Below are positions 1-10,623 of a DNA stretch of 64,000 nt, in pieces; position 1 is the first letter of the stretch, and each line of letters opens with the position of its first letter. Origin of the DNA: VRUE01 sp963708115 (GTDB taxonomy: Bacteria; Actinomycetota; Thermoleophilia; Solirubrobacterales; 70-9). The stretch lies in contig CAVPRX010000002.1 of assembly GCA_963708115.1 (NCBI GenBank), positions 310,001-374,000 on the forward strand, written 5' to 3'. Below the pieces are notes generated by a model. It did no database searches and was not told the DNA's origin. It saw only the letters and a program-made list of their open reading frames with translations. The translations under genes and the position numbers were made by a program.

Positions 1-51
1 CTCGATTCGCAGCGTGCTCAGCTCGGGCGGGCTGATCGTCTCGGTGGTCAT
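1..51 (-). CDS. N-terminus of an unidentified protein (cut by window edge)
   Basis: On the minus strand an ATG at 51 opens a frame of 17 codons that runs off the left edge (MTTETISPPELSTLRIE). A GGAG lies about 9 bases upstream of the ATG, a usable ribosome binding site. The frame would be divergent from uvrC. Too little is visible to name a family, and the frame may be chance. Confidence 0.35.
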   Translation of the reverse strand, partial: MTTETISPPELSTLRIE

Positions 52-113
52 CTCGCTATCTCCGTATCCGTATCGAAGGTTGGCCAACTGGCCAGGAGCC
101 TACCCTTTGGCCT

Positions 114-1994
114 GTGAGCGCAAGCGACCGAGAGACCTCGCGGGCCGAACGCCTGGCGCAGCAGCGCCGCGAGCTGCCCGACTCCCCCGGCGTCTACCTC
201 TTCTACGAGGAAAACGGCGAGCTGCTCTACGTCGGCAAGGCCCGCTCGATCCGCAAACGCGTCGCCTCGCACTTCTCCGGCGGCGAGAGCCGGCTGACCT
301 CGCGGGTCGACCGCATCGACGTCCTCGTCACCGCCAACGAGGCCGAGGCGCTGCTCGCCGAGCAGAGCTTCATCAAGCGCCACCGGCCGCGCTTCAACAT
401 CCGCCTGCGTGACGACAAGTCCTACCCCTACGTCTGCGTCAGCCTCGACGAGGACTACCCGCGGGTCTACTTCACCCGTGAGAAGCACCGCTCCGGCCGT
501 GCCTACTTCGGCCCCTTCTCCAGCGCCAAGCGGGTGCGGGAGACTCTCGACCTGCTCGGCAAGCTGTTCCAGTTCCGTACCTGCGAGGGGGCCGAGCCGG
601 GCCGCCGCTCCGGCAGCCCCTGTCTCGACTACTACATCAAGCGCTGCGGGGCGCCCTGCGTCGGCTACGTCAGCCAGGAGGAGTACCGGCGCAACATCGA
701 GGCGATCGTCGACTTCCTCTCCGGCCGCTACCGCCAGGTCGAGGCCGACGAGCAGGCGAAGATGGAGGATGCGGCGGCGGCGCGCGAGTTCGAGCGGGCG
801 GCGCTGCACCGCGACCGGCTGAAGGCGATCCAGTCGCTGTTCGAGCGGCAGCGGGTCGCCGGTGGATCGGTCGGCACCGCCGACATGATCGGGGTCGCGG
901 CCGAGGGGCAAGATGCCAACGCCCAGGTCTTCCAGGTGCGCGACGGCATCCTCGCCGAGCGGCAGAGCTTCTACCTCGACAACCAGGCCGAACGCGACCT
1001 CGCCGAGGTTGCCGAGGAGTTCATCGGCCAGTACTACTCGGCCTCACCGGCGATGCCGCGGACGATCGTCGTCGGCCCCTACCTGCGCGAGCGCGCCGAG
1101 CTGTTGGCGGCGGCGCTGGGGGAGCGGCGCGGCTCGCCGGTCGAGGTGCGGGTCGCCGAGCGCGGCGACAAGCGCCGCCTGCGCGAGCTGGCCGAGCGCA
1201 ACGCCCGCCTCGCCCTCGACCAGGACCGGCTGCGGCGCGAGCACCGCCGCCAGCGCCGGGTCGACTCGCTCGCCGACCTGCGCGAGGCCCTGCAGATGGA
1301 GGAGCTGCCGATCCGCATCGAGGGCTTCGACATCTCCAACCTCGGCGGCGAGCACACGGTCGCCTCGATGGTCGTCTTCGAGGGCGGCGCGACGAAGAAG
1401 TCGGACTACCGCCGCTTCCGCGTGCGCGGCGAGCGCGCGAACGGGTCCGACGACTTCGCTTCCATGGAGGAGGTGCTGAGCCGTCGCGTCAACCGCTACG
1501 AGGAGCAGGTCGATCTATCCCCCCACGACGGCAAACGCGACGAGAGCTTCGCCGCGCTGCCCGCGCTGGTCATGGTCGACGGCGGCAAAGGGCAGCTGGG
1601 TGCCGCGATGCGCGTCCTCGGCCCCTTCGTCGAGCGCGGCACGACGGTGGTCTCCCTCGCCAAGCGCGAGGAGGAGGTCTTCGTCCCGGGGCGGGTGGCG
1701 CCGATCGACCTGACCGCCGACTCGGAGGCCTCGAAGCTGCTGCAACGGGTGCGCGACGAGGCGCACCGCTTCGCGATCGACCACCACCGCGGGCGTCGCG
1801 ACCGGGCGATGACCGGCTCGGTGCTCGACGACCTGAAGGGTGTCGGTCCGGCCCGCAAGCGGGCCTTCCTAAAGCACTTCGGCACGCCGGAGCGGTTCCT
1901 CAGCGCGAGTCGTGAGGAGCTGGAGGCGGTGCCGGGCGTCCCCGGCAAGCTGGCCCGCGAGATCCACGAGCAGCTGCACAGGACGGGCGGCTAA
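114..1994 (+). CDS. uvrC: UvrABC system protein C
   Basis: UvrC is the excinuclease subunit that makes both incisions around bulky DNA lesions after UvrA/UvrB recognition, in the cytoplasm. The 626-residue product matches the family's usual length. It begins with a GIY-YIG nuclease domain (GVYLF near residue 27, LLYVGKA near 37), followed by a UVR-motif region near 210-240, the RNase H-like endonuclease domain (GFDISN near 405, VDGGKGQL near 490) and a C-terminal helix-hairpin-helix pair (LKGVGPARK, VPGVPGKLA). The start is GTG at 114. Its stop overlaps the rapZ start by one base (TAATG), so the two are translationally coupled, an arrangement common in actinobacteria. Confidence 0.97.
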   Translation: MSASDRETSRAERLAQQRRELPDSPGVYLFYEENGELLYVGKARSIRKRVASHFSGGESRLTSRVDRIDVLVTANEAEALLAEQSFIKRHRPRFNIRLRDDKSYPYVCVSLDEDYPRVYFTREKHRSGRAYFGPFSSAKRVRETLDLLGKLFQFRTCEGAEPGRRSGSPCLDYYIKRCGAPCVGYVSQEEYRRNIEAIVDFLSGRYRQVEADEQAKMEDAAAAREFERAALHRDRLKAIQSLFERQRVAGGSVGTADMIGVAAEGQDANAQVFQVRDGILAERQSFYLDNQAERDLAEVAEEFIGQYYSASPAMPRTIVVGPYLRERAELLAAALGERRGSPVEVRVAERGDKRRLRELAERNARLALDQDRLRREHRRQRRVDSLADLREALQMEELPIRIEGFDISNLGGEHTVASMVVFEGGATKKSDYRRFRVRGERANGSDDFASMEEVLSRRVNRYEEQVDLSPHDGKRDESFAALPALVMVDGGKGQLGAAMRVLGPFVERGTTVVSLAKREEEVFVPGRVAPIDLTADSEASKLLQRVRDEAHRFAIDHHRGRRDRAMTGSVLDDLKGVGPARKRAFLKHFGTPERFLSASREELEAVPGVPGKLAREIHEQLHRTGG

Positions 1995-2860
1995 TGGCCA
2001 GCGAAGTCGAGCTGATCCTGATCACCGGCCACTCCGGGGCGGGCAAGTCGGAAGCGATCGCGGCTTTCGAGGACGGCGGCTATTTCTGCGTCGACAACCT
2101 GCCGCCGCGGATGATCGGCAGCCTCGGCGAGCTCTTCCGCCACGAGGGCAGCGGGGTGGAGAAGGCCGCCGTCGTCTCCGACGTGCGCGGCGGCGAGTAC
2201 TTCGAGGGGCTGATCCAGGTGCTCGACGAGCTCGGCACCGATGGGCTGAAGCCGAAGCTGCTCTTCCTCGAGGCCGACGAGGAGGCGCTGCTCGACCGCT
2301 ACAAGGAGACGCGCCGCCGTCACCCGCTCGCCCCCGAGGGCAGGATCGTCGACGGGATCCGCGCCGAGCGCGAGCTGCTCTCGCCGCTGCGCGCCCGCGC
2401 CGACATGGTGATGGACACCAGCAACCTGACCGGCGGGCAGCTGCGGCGGCGGATCGCCGAGGAGATGCTCGGCGGCCAGGACGGCGGCAAGCTGGCGCTG
2501 ACCCTGCTCACCTTCGGCTTCAAGAACGGGCCGCCGCGCGACGCCGACCTCACCCTCGACGTGCGTTTCCTGCCCAACCCGCACTACATCGACGAGCTGC
2601 GACCGCAGACGGGTCTCGACGAGCCGGTGCGCGCCTACGTCGAGTCGGGCACGCAGGCGGGCGAGTTCTACGGCCGGCTGCTGCCGCTGCTCGAGTTCCT
2701 CGTCCCCGCCTACGTCGCCGAGGGCAAGAGCCACCTGACGATCGCCGTCGGCTGCACGGGCGGCCGCCATCGCTCGGTGACCGTCGCCGACCGCATCCGC
2801 CGCGCGCTCGAGGGGCGTGACGGCGTAGTGGTGCGGGTCAAGCACCGCGACCTGGAGTGA
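1994..2860 (+). CDS. rapZ: RapZ/YvcJ-family nucleotide-binding protein
   Basis: RapZ-family P-loop protein, 288 residues. In enterobacteria RapZ guides RNase E to the sRNA GlmZ; in Gram-positive bacteria the homologue (YvcJ) is a GTPase/ATPase of less clear role. A Walker A GHSGAGKS lies at residues 12-19. The family signature regions are visible (DVRGGEYF near 65, LTFGFKNGPP near 173, DVRFLPNPH near 190, GCTGGRHRSV near 253). The ATG overlaps the uvrC stop. In most actinobacteria yvcK and whiA follow directly and then gap; here an ABC exporter and a VOC gene occupy that place. Confidence 0.95.
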   Translation: MASEVELILITGHSGAGKSEAIAAFEDGGYFCVDNLPPRMIGSLGELFRHEGSGVEKAAVVSDVRGGEYFEGLIQVLDELGTDGLKPKLLFLEADEEALLDRYKETRRRHPLAPEGRIVDGIRAERELLSPLRARADMVMDTSNLTGGQLRRRIAEEMLGGQDGGKLALTLLTFGFKNGPPRDADLTLDVRFLPNPHYIDELRPQTGLDEPVRAYVESGTQAGEFYGRLLPLLEFLVPAYVAEGKSHLTIAVGCTGGRHRSVTVADRIRRALEGRDGVVVRVKHRDLE

Positions 2861-2904
2861 CGGCCCCAGGCGCCATTAGGCCTCATCCATAGAATCGCCG
2901 GGCT

Positions 2905-3756
2905 TTGGGCGACCCGGTCATCTCCATTCGCGGCCTGCGCAAGAGCTACGGCGACGTCGAGGCGGTGCGCGGCATTGATCTCGAGGTGCAGCGGGGGGAA
3001 GTCTTCGCCTTCCTCGGACCGAACGGGGCGGGCAAGACGACCACGGTGGAGATCCTCGAGGGCTACCGCAAGCGCAGCGCCGGCGAAGTGAGCGTCCTCG
3101 GCGAGGACCCCGAGCACGCCGGCCGCGCCTGGCGCGAGCGGATCGGCATCGTCCTGCAGAGCTGCCGCCTCGACCCGTATTTGACGGTGCGAGAGTCTTT
3201 GGCCCTCTACGCCGGCTACTACGACGCGCCGCGGCCGATCGAGGAGACGATCGAGCAGGTCGGCCTCGCCGGCAAGGCCGACGCTCGTGCCAGCTCGCTC
3301 TCCGGCGGTCAACAGCGCCGCCTCGACGTCGGCATGGCGCTGATCGGCGACCCCGAGCTGCTCTTCCTCGACGAGCCGACGACCGGCTTCGATCCCTCGG
3401 CGCGCCGGCAGGCCTGGGAGACGATCGCCGCCCTGCGTGACCTCGGCAAGACCGTTTTTCTCACCACCCACTACATGGACGAGGCGCAGCGGCTGGCCGA
3501 TCGGGTGACGGTCATCTCCGGTGGCGAGATCGTCGCCCGGGGCACCCCCGAGGACCTCGGCGACCGCGAGAACCGTCCGGCCCGAATCACCTACCGCGAG
3601 GGTGGGCGCGAGGTCGAGCTGGAGACGACGACGCCGGTCCAGACCCTCAACGAGCTGACCGGCAGGGCGCTGGCGGAGGGAAGGGACCTCGAAGGGCTGG
3701 AGGTCGTCAGGCCCAGTCTCGAGGACGTCTACCTGGAGCTGACCGACCAGACATGA
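2905..3756 (+). CDS. ABC exporter ATP-binding protein (ABC-2/DrrA type)
   Basis: ATPase subunit of an ABC-2 type exporter, 283 residues. It has Walker A GPNGAGKT (residues 38-45), the Q-loop region (IVLQSCRL), the signature LSGGQQRR, Walker B LLFLDEPT and a switch histidine in LTTHYMDEA, so all catalytic elements are present. The C-terminal tail after residue 215 resembles the DrrA/CcmA regulatory extension. The start is TTG at 2905; no ATG fits. The gene overlaps the permease start by 4 bases (ATGA), so the pair is one transporter. The substrate is unknown; drug, lipid or glycan export is typical of the family. Confidence 0.93.
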   Translation: MGDPVISIRGLRKSYGDVEAVRGIDLEVQRGEVFAFLGPNGAGKTTTVEILEGYRKRSAGEVSVLGEDPEHAGRAWRERIGIVLQSCRLDPYLTVRESLALYAGYYDAPRPIEETIEQVGLAGKADARASSLSGGQQRRLDVGMALIGDPELLFLDEPTTGFDPSARRQAWETIAALRDLGKTVFLTTHYMDEAQRLADRVTVISGGEIVARGTPEDLGDRENRPARITYREGGREVELETTTPVQTLNELTGRALAEGRDLEGLEVVRPSLEDVYLELTDQT

Positions 3757-4511
3757 ACCTCGTCTTTCATCAGTTTCGCTACGACCAGAAAGCGTTCTGG
3801 CGCAATCCCGCCTCGGTCTTCTTCACCGTCGCCTTCCCGGTCGTCCTATTGCTGATCTTCGCCACCGTCTTCGGCGACCAGACGGTCGACGTGCGGGGCG
3901 GGATCAAGACGACCACCTACTACGTGCCGGCGATCATCACCCTCTCGGTGATCTCGGCGACGATGCAGTCGCTGGCGATGTCGCTGGTGATCGCGCGTGA
4001 GGATGGCCGCTTGAAGCGCGGTCGCGGCACGCCGATGCCTCCCTGGGTCTTCATCGCCGGGCGGATCGGCAACTCGATCGTCGTTGCGCTGATGATGCTG
4101 GTGCTGCTCGCGGCGATCGGCCGCCTCGCCTACGGCGTCGCCATTCCTTGGAGTCATTTGCCGGCGCTCGTCTTCACCCTCGTCGTCGGCGCCGCGTCTT
4201 TCTGCTGCCTCGGCATTGCCTTGACGGCGGCGATTCCCAGCCAGGATGCCGCGGCCCCAATCGTCAACGCCCTGCTCCTGCCGCTCTACTTCCTCTCCGG
4301 CGTCTTCATCCCCGACGACCAGCTACCCAGCGGCGTCATCCACTTCGCCGATGCCTTCCCGATCCGCCACTTCTTCGAGGCCTTCTTCGACGCCTACGTC
4401 CCCGGTGGTACCGCCGTCTCCTGGGACAATCTCGCCGCGGTTGCAATCTGGGGTGTGGTCGGTCTGCTGCTCGCCATCCGCTACTTCCGCTGGACCCCGC
4501 GCAGCGGCTGA
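3753..4511 (+). CDS. ABC-2 type exporter permease
   Basis: Membrane subunit paired with the preceding ATPase, 252 residues, with about six hydrophobic segments: residues about 22-42, 60-80, 105-125, 138-158, 170-190 and 228-245. The segment reading LPLYFLSGVFIP, followed by a short amphipathic stretch, is the usual ABC-2 permease signature. The ATG overlaps the ATPase stop (ATGA). Nothing in it defines the cargo. The gene pair stands where yvcK-whiA are normally found between rapZ and gap. Confidence 0.92.
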   Translation: MNLVFHQFRYDQKAFWRNPASVFFTVAFPVVLLLIFATVFGDQTVDVRGGIKTTTYYVPAIITLSVISATMQSLAMSLVIAREDGRLKRGRGTPMPPWVFIAGRIGNSIVVALMMLVLLAAIGRLAYGVAIPWSHLPALVFTLVVGAASFCCLGIALTAAIPSQDAAAPIVNALLLPLYFLSGVFIPDDQLPSGVIHFADAFPIRHFFEAFFDAYVPGGTAVSWDNLAAVAIWGVVGLLLAIRYFRWTPRSG

Positions 4512-4540
4512 CCACTCACCCCTATAGCCTCCCTAGCCCG

Positions 4541-4903
4541 ATGTTGCACCACGTTCTTCTAGAGGTTTCCGACCTCGAGCGGAGCGCGTCCTTCTACGAC
4601 GCGCTGCTCGCGCCGCTTGGCTGGCGGCGCCACTTCGAGGAAGACGAAACGATTGGCTGGGGCATCGCCAAGCCGGTCTTCTTCATCGCCGCGCACCACC
4701 CGGCCAAGCCGGGCTTTGGCCTGCTCAGCTTCTCTGGGCTGGGGATCGTCGCCGTCAAGGCCGCCTGGGAGCAGGGTGTGAAGGCCGGCGGCAACCCCGT
4801 CGGCGAGCCAGGTGAGCGGCGCTCGCACGGCTCTGGCTCCTACTCGGCGTTCCTCCAGGACCCTGATGGGTACGAAATAGAGGTGACGATCGGCAGTGAC
4901 TAG
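4541..4903 (+). CDS. VOC-family (glyoxalase/bleomycin resistance-like) protein
   Basis: A 120-residue single vicinal-oxygen-chelate domain. It starts with the HHVLLEVSDLERSASFYDAL motif, where a metal-binding His occurs in the first strand, and ends with FLQDPDGYEIEV, where the Glu of the last strand is the usual metal ligand. I chose the ATG at 4541 because the fold begins directly there; a longer upstream frame overlaps the permease in another reading frame and is spurious. Substrate is unknown. It lies 29 bases after the exporter genes and 42 before gap, and may be cotranscribed with either. Confidence 0.88.
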   Translation: MLHHVLLEVSDLERSASFYDALLAPLGWRRHFEEDETIGWGIAKPVFFIAAHHPAKPGFGLLSFSGLGIVAVKAAWEQGVKAGGNPVGEPGERRSHGSGSYSAFLQDPDGYEIEVTIGSD

Positions 4904-4945
4904 CTTCCAATACGACAACGAATCGATCCAGGAGGGCAGGACTTC

Positions 4946-5950
<1,005 letters not shown>

Positions 5951-5971
5951 GCGCCGTCCGGAGGGCGAGCA

Positions 5972-7159
5972 TTGGGCTTCTCTAAGCAGAGCGTCCGCGA
6001 CGCCGACGTCGCCGGCAAGCGGGTGCTGGTCCGCGTCGACTTCAACGTGCCGCTCGACGGCGGCCGCGTCGCCGACGACACGCGGATCCGGGCGGCGCTG
6101 CCGACGATCGAGTCGCTGCGCGAGCGCGGCGCGGCACTCGTCCTCGTCTCCCACCTCGGCCGGCCGAAGGGTGAGGTCAAGCCCGAGCTCTCGATGAAGC
6201 CGGTAGGAGAACGCCTGGCTGAGCTGCTCGGTGCCGACGTGAAGCAGGCGCCCGCGGTGGTCGGCGGGGACGTCGAGACGATGGCCGCCGGGTTGAGCCC
6301 GGGCGACGTGCTGCTGCTCGAGAACGTCCGCTTCGAGCCGGGCGAGACGGAGAACGATCCGGAGCTGGCGGCGGCGCTGGCCGGGCTCGCCGACCTCTAC
6401 GTCAACGACGCCTTCGGCGCCGCCCACCGCGCTCACGCCAGCACGGAGGGGGTCGCTCACCGTCTACCCGGCTACGCCGGACTGCTGCTCGAGAGCGAGG
6501 TGAACGAGCTGACGCGGGTCGTCGAGTCGCCCGAGCGGCCGCTCGTCGTCGTGCTCGGCGGCGCCAAGGTGAGCGACAAGGTCGGCGTCCTCGACCGCTT
6601 CCTCGAAGTCGCCGACAGCATCCTGATCGGCGGCGCGATGTGCTTCAGCTTCTTCCGCGCCAAGGGCATCGCCACCGGCAACTCCTTGGTCGAGGAGGAG
6701 GGGGTGAAGCTCGCCGAGGAGGCGTTGCGCAAGGCGAAGGGATCCGCTTGCGAGCTGATGCTGCCGGTCGACTTGGTGCTGGGCGAGAGCTTCGACGCGG
6801 CGACCGAGCGGCGCGAGAGCGACGGGGTCGAGGTCCCGGACGGCTGGATGGGGCTCGACGTCGGCCCGCGCACCGCGGCCGCTTACGCCGAGCGCATCGC
6901 CACCGCCGGGACCGTGCTCTGGAACGGGCCGATGGGCGCCTTCGAGCTGGAGCCGTTCGCCGCCGCGACGCGAACCGTCGCCGAGGCGGTCGCCGCTGCA
7001 CCGGGCACGACCGTCGTCGGTGGCGGCGACTCGGTGGCAGCGCTGCACCAGTTCGGCCTGGCTGAGAAAGTGGATTGGGTGTCGACCGGAGGAGGAGCGT
7101 CCTTGGAGCTGCTGGAGGGAAAGAAGTTGCCCGGAGTTGAGGCATTGAGAGATGCCTGA
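5972..7159 (+). CDS. pgk: Phosphoglycerate kinase
   Basis: Transfers phosphate from 1,3-bisphosphoglycerate to ADP; 395 residues, normal length. It shows the N-terminal substrate-binding motif RVDFNVPLD, the hinge region ENVRFEPGE, and the nucleotide-binding GGAKVSDK and GGGDSVAA segments near the C-terminus. The start is TTG at 5972, preceded by GGAGGGCGAGCA. It lies 21 bases after gap and overlaps tpiA by 8 bases, so the genes are cotranscribed. Confidence 0.97.
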   Translation: MGFSKQSVRDADVAGKRVLVRVDFNVPLDGGRVADDTRIRAALPTIESLRERGAALVLVSHLGRPKGEVKPELSMKPVGERLAELLGADVKQAPAVVGGDVETMAAGLSPGDVLLLENVRFEPGETENDPELAAALAGLADLYVNDAFGAAHRAHASTEGVAHRLPGYAGLLLESEVNELTRVVESPERPLVVVLGGAKVSDKVGVLDRFLEVADSILIGGAMCFSFFRAKGIATGNSLVEEEGVKLAEEALRKAKGSACELMLPVDLVLGESFDAATERRESDGVEVPDGWMGLDVGPRTAAAYAERIATAGTVLWNGPMGAFELEPFAAATRTVAEAVAAAPGTTVVGGGDSVAALHQFGLAEKVDWVSTGGGASLELLEGKKLPGVEALRDA

Positions 7160-7904
7160 GCGCACCCCCTACATCGCCGCCAACTGGAAGATGCACAAGA
7201 CCGTCGCCGAGGCTGCGGCCTTCATCGACGCGCTGCTGCCGCGGATCGCCGCGACCCAGAGCGACGTCGTGATCTGCTCGCCGTTCACCGCCCTCACCGC
7301 GGTGGTCGAGCGGCGTTACGGCACCGCGGTGAAGGTCGCGGCGCAGAACATGCATGAGGAGGGCTCGGGAGCGTTCACCGGCGAGGTCTCCGCGCCGATG
7401 CTGGTGGAGCTCGACGTCGAGGCGGTCGTCCTCGGTCACTCTGAGCGGCGCGCAGACTTCAACGAGACCGACGAGGCTCTGGCCCGCAAGGTGCCGGCTG
7501 CGCTCGCCGCCGGGCTCGAGCCGATCCTCTGCGTCGGCGAGAGCGAGGAGGCGCGCGACGCGGATCAGACCAAGGGCGTGCTGGAGCGCCAGCTGCAGGC
7601 CGACTTGGCGGCGGTCGAGTCGACCAAGCTCGCCGAGGTCGTCGTCGCCTACGAGCCGATCTGGGCGATCGGCACCGGCCGCACCGCCACCCCCGAGCAG
7701 GCTCAGGAAGTGTGCGCGTTCATCCGCGACGTGCTGCGCGAGCGCGGCGCGGTTGCCGACGAGGTACGGATCCTCTACGGCGGCTCGGTCAAGCCCGCCA
7801 ACGCCGCCGAGCTGATGGCCCAGCCGGACATCGACGGCGCCCTGGTCGGCGGCGCCAGCCTCGATCCCAACGAATTCGCCGCGATCGTGGAGGCGGCCGG
7901 GTGA
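7152..7904 (+). CDS. tpiA: Triosephosphate isomerase
   Basis: Interconverts dihydroxyacetone phosphate and glyceraldehyde-3-phosphate; 250 residues. Key residues are visible: Asn-Lys in AANWKMHK, the electrophilic His in GHSERR, the catalytic Glu in AYEPIWAIGTG (loop 6), and the phosphate-binding YGGSVKP and GALVGGASL. It overlaps pgk by 8 bases and gpmI by 4 (GTGA). In many actinobacteria secG follows tpiA; here gpmI follows and secG is at 57 kb. Confidence 0.97.
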   Translation: MPERTPYIAANWKMHKTVAEAAAFIDALLPRIAATQSDVVICSPFTALTAVVERRYGTAVKVAAQNMHEEGSGAFTGEVSAPMLVELDVEAVVLGHSERRADFNETDEALARKVPAALAAGLEPILCVGESEEARDADQTKGVLERQLQADLAAVESTKLAEVVVAYEPIWAIGTGRTATPEQAQEVCAFIRDVLRERGAVADEVRILYGGSVKPANAAELMAQPDIDGALVGGASLDPNEFAAIVEAAG

Positions 7905-9421
7905 CGGATCTGCCGGCTCCCTCGCTGGCGCTGGTCATCCTCGACGGCTGGGGACTGGCTCCGGCCGGCCCCGGAAACGCGATCTCATTGGCGCAGACCC
8001 CGGTTTTCGACAGCCTCTGGGCCCGCTATCCCCACACCCAGCTCTCCGCCCAGGGCCGCGACGTCGGTCTTCCCGACGGGCAGATGGGCAACTCCGAGGT
8101 CGGTCACCTCAACCTCGGCGCCGGCGCGATCGTCAAGCAGGACCTGGCCCGGATCGACGACTCGATCGCCGACGGCAGCTTCTTCGAAAACGAGGCTTTG
8201 CTGGCGGCCTGCGACCGGGCCCGGCGCAGCCCGCGTGGCCGCCTGCACTTGCTCGGCCTCGTCTCCGACGGTGGCGTCCACTCGGGCTGGGAGCACATCG
8301 AGGCGACGATCGAGCTGGCCACGCAGGAGGGCGTCCCCGACGTCGTCTTCCACGCCTTCACCGACGGTCGCGACACGCTGCCTCACGGCGGCCGTGGCTA
8401 TCTAGGCGAGCTGGAGCGCTGGCTGCGCCAGGCGGGGCGCGTCGCCACCGTCAGCGGTCGCTACTACGCGATGGACCGCGATACGCGCTGGGAGCGGATC
8501 AAGCTCGCCTACGACGCGATCGTCCACGCCCGCGGCCAGCAGGCGGCCGGCTCGGCCGAGGCGATCGACGCCTCCTATGAGCGCGAGGAGACCGACGAGT
8601 TCGTCAAGCCGACGGTGATCGGCAACTACGACGGCGCCGCCGAGGGCGACGTGGCGATCTTCATCAACTTCCGGCCCGACCGTGCCCGTGAGATGACCCG
8701 CGCGCTGGCGGATCCGGATTTCGACGAGTTCCCACGCGCGGGAGGGCCGACCCTTGACCTGACGACGATGACCGCGTACCGCAAGGGCTGGCCGTACCCG
8801 GTCGCTTATCCCGAGGCGCGCCCGACGACGACGTTGGCTGAGGTCGTCTCCGAGGCCGGGGGGCGCCAACTGCACGTCGCCGAGACCGAGAAGTACGCGC
8901 ACGTCACCTACTTCTTCAACGGTGGTCGCGAGGAGGAGTGGGAGGGGGAGGAGCGCCGGCTGGTCGACTCGCCCCGCGACGTCCCCACCTACGACCACAA
9001 GCCGGAGATGAGCGCCCGCGCCGCCGCCGACACCTTCGTCTCGCAGTGGTCCGGCGGCGACTACCGCTTCGGCATCATTAATTTCGCCAACCCGGACATG
9101 GTCGGCCACACCGGCGTCATCCCGGCCGCCGTCAAGGCGGTCGAGGAGGTCGACGGCTGTCTCGGCGACGTCGTCGGGGCGGTCGAGGCCACGGGCGGCG
9201 TCTGCATCGTCACCGCCGACCACGGCAACTGCGACCACATGCTCGAGCCCGACGGCTCGCCCAACACGGCGCACTCGCTCAACCCGGTGCCGCTGGTCGT
9301 CACCGCCGAGGGAATTCAGTTGCACGACCAAGGCATCCTCGCCGACGTTGCTCCGACCGCGCTGGAGCTTCTGGGCATTCCGCAGCCGGAGGCGATGACC
9401 GGCAAGTCGTTGCTCGCGTGA
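7901..9421 (+). CDS. gpmI: 2,3-bisphosphoglycerate-independent phosphoglycerate mutase
   Basis: Cofactor-independent, Mn-dependent mutase interconverting 3- and 2-phosphoglycerate; 506 residues, normal for the family. The alkaline-phosphatase-superfamily metal motifs are present: LVILDGWG at the start, MGNSEVGHLNLGAG with the phosphoserine, FTDGRDT, NFRPDRAREMT, and the C-terminal FANPDMVGHTG and TADHGNCD. I set the start to GTG 7901, which overlaps the tpiA stop; a longer upstream frame lies inside tpiA. The end overlaps tgt by 4 bases, so glycolysis and tgt form one transcription unit. Confidence 0.96.
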   Translation: MTDLPAPSLALVILDGWGLAPAGPGNAISLAQTPVFDSLWARYPHTQLSAQGRDVGLPDGQMGNSEVGHLNLGAGAIVKQDLARIDDSIADGSFFENEALLAACDRARRSPRGRLHLLGLVSDGGVHSGWEHIEATIELATQEGVPDVVFHAFTDGRDTLPHGGRGYLGELERWLRQAGRVATVSGRYYAMDRDTRWERIKLAYDAIVHARGQQAAGSAEAIDASYEREETDEFVKPTVIGNYDGAAEGDVAIFINFRPDRAREMTRALADPDFDEFPRAGGPTLDLTTMTAYRKGWPYPVAYPEARPTTTLAEVVSEAGGRQLHVAETEKYAHVTYFFNGGREEEWEGEERRLVDSPRDVPTYDHKPEMSARAAADTFVSQWSGGDYRFGIINFANPDMVGHTGVIPAAVKAVEEVDGCLGDVVGAVEATGGVCIVTADHGNCDHMLEPDGSPNTAHSLNPVPLVVTAEGIQLHDQGILADVAPTALELLGIPQPEAMTGKSLLA

Positions 9422-10623
9422 GGTTCGAGCCGGACCGGCTGAGGTTCGAGGTAACGGCTCGTGACGACGCTGCGCGAGCTGGGGTGCTGTATACGCCGCA
9501 TGGGGAGGTGCGGACGCCGGCTTTCATTCCGCTGGCTACCAAGGGGACGGTGCGGGGGTTGGAGTCTCGCGAGGTCGCCGAGATCGGCTACGAGCTGATC
9601 CTGGGCAACACGTACCACCTGTTCGTCTCGCCCGGGCCGGATCGGATCGCCGCTGCCGGGGGACTGCACGGGTTCATGGGGTGGGACGGGGCTCTGATCA
9701 CCGACTCCGGTGGCTTTCAGGTCTTCTCGCTGGCTCACGGCGGGGTTGCTGATGAGGTGAAGGGGAAGGGACGGCCCGGGGGAGACCATGGGTCGGTGGT
9801 CTCGATCGGCGAGGAGGGCGTGCGCTTCAGGTCGTACAAGGACGGGAGGGCGCTGTTCATCTCACCCGAGGTCTCGATGGAGGTGCAGGCGAAGTTGGGA
9901 TCGGACATCGCCCTGGTCTTCGACGAGTGCACTCCCTACCACGCCGACCGTGAGTACACCGCACGCTCGATGGAGCGCACGCACCGCTGGTTGGACCGTT
10001 GTCTGGAGTGGCATGGGGCGCACGGCCCGACCGGGCAGGCGGTCTTCGGGATCGTCCAGGGTGGGGTCCACGAGGACCTGCGCCGCGAGTCGGCGCAGGT
10101 CGTCTCGGCAGCTGGAGTCGACGGGATCGCGATCGGCGGGACGCTTGGCCGCGACAAGGAGGAGATGCGCGGCGTGCTCGAGATGACTGCGCCACTTTTG
10201 CCCGAGGAGGCGCCCAAGCACCTGCTCGGCATCGGCGACGTCGACGATCTGCTCAGCGGCATCGCCCTCGGCCTCGACGTCTTCGACTGCGCGATCCCGA
10301 CCCGCCTCGCCCGCCACGGCACCGCCCTCGTCCCCGACCCCGCCAACCGCTTCCGCCTCGACCTGCGCAAGGCCGGCTGGGAGGGCAACCGCGACCCGAT
10401 CGCCGCCGGGTGCCCCTGTCCCGCCTGCCGGCACCACGACCGCGACTACCTCAGCTACCTCTCGCGCGCCGAGGAGCTGACCGCGGTCCGCCTTCTGTGC
10501 CTGCACAACCTCACTTACATGAATGAGCTCGTCAGCCATGCCCGCATCGCGATCGGGCGCGGCAGCTTCGACGCTTATGCGGACGCCGTTCTCGCCGGAT
10601 CCCCTCCGTGGATGGCTGGCTGA
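9418..10623 (+). CDS. tgt: tRNA-guanine (queuine) transglycosylase
   Basis: Exchanges G34 of GUN-anticodon tRNAs for a 7-deazaguanine base; 401 residues. It has the nucleophile/base-pocket motif DSGGFQVFS, FDECTPY, the GGVHEDLR region, and the Zn-binding C-terminal cluster CPCPAC followed by a His in CLHNL. The start is GTG at 9418 inside the gpmI stop. Queuosine genes other than tgt are not in the window, so whether the host makes or salvages the base cannot be told. Confidence 0.94.
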   Translation: MRFEPDRLRFEVTARDDAARAGVLYTPHGEVRTPAFIPLATKGTVRGLESREVAEIGYELILGNTYHLFVSPGPDRIAAAGGLHGFMGWDGALITDSGGFQVFSLAHGGVADEVKGKGRPGGDHGSVVSIGEEGVRFRSYKDGRALFISPEVSMEVQAKLGSDIALVFDECTPYHADREYTARSMERTHRWLDRCLEWHGAHGPTGQAVFGIVQGGVHEDLRRESAQVVSAAGVDGIAIGGTLGRDKEEMRGVLEMTAPLLPEEAPKHLLGIGDVDDLLSGIALGLDVFDCAIPTRLARHGTALVPDPANRFRLDLRKAGWEGNRDPIAAGCPCPACRHHDRDYLSYLSRAEELTAVRLLCLHNLTYMNELVSHARIAIGRGSFDAYADAVLAGSPPWMAG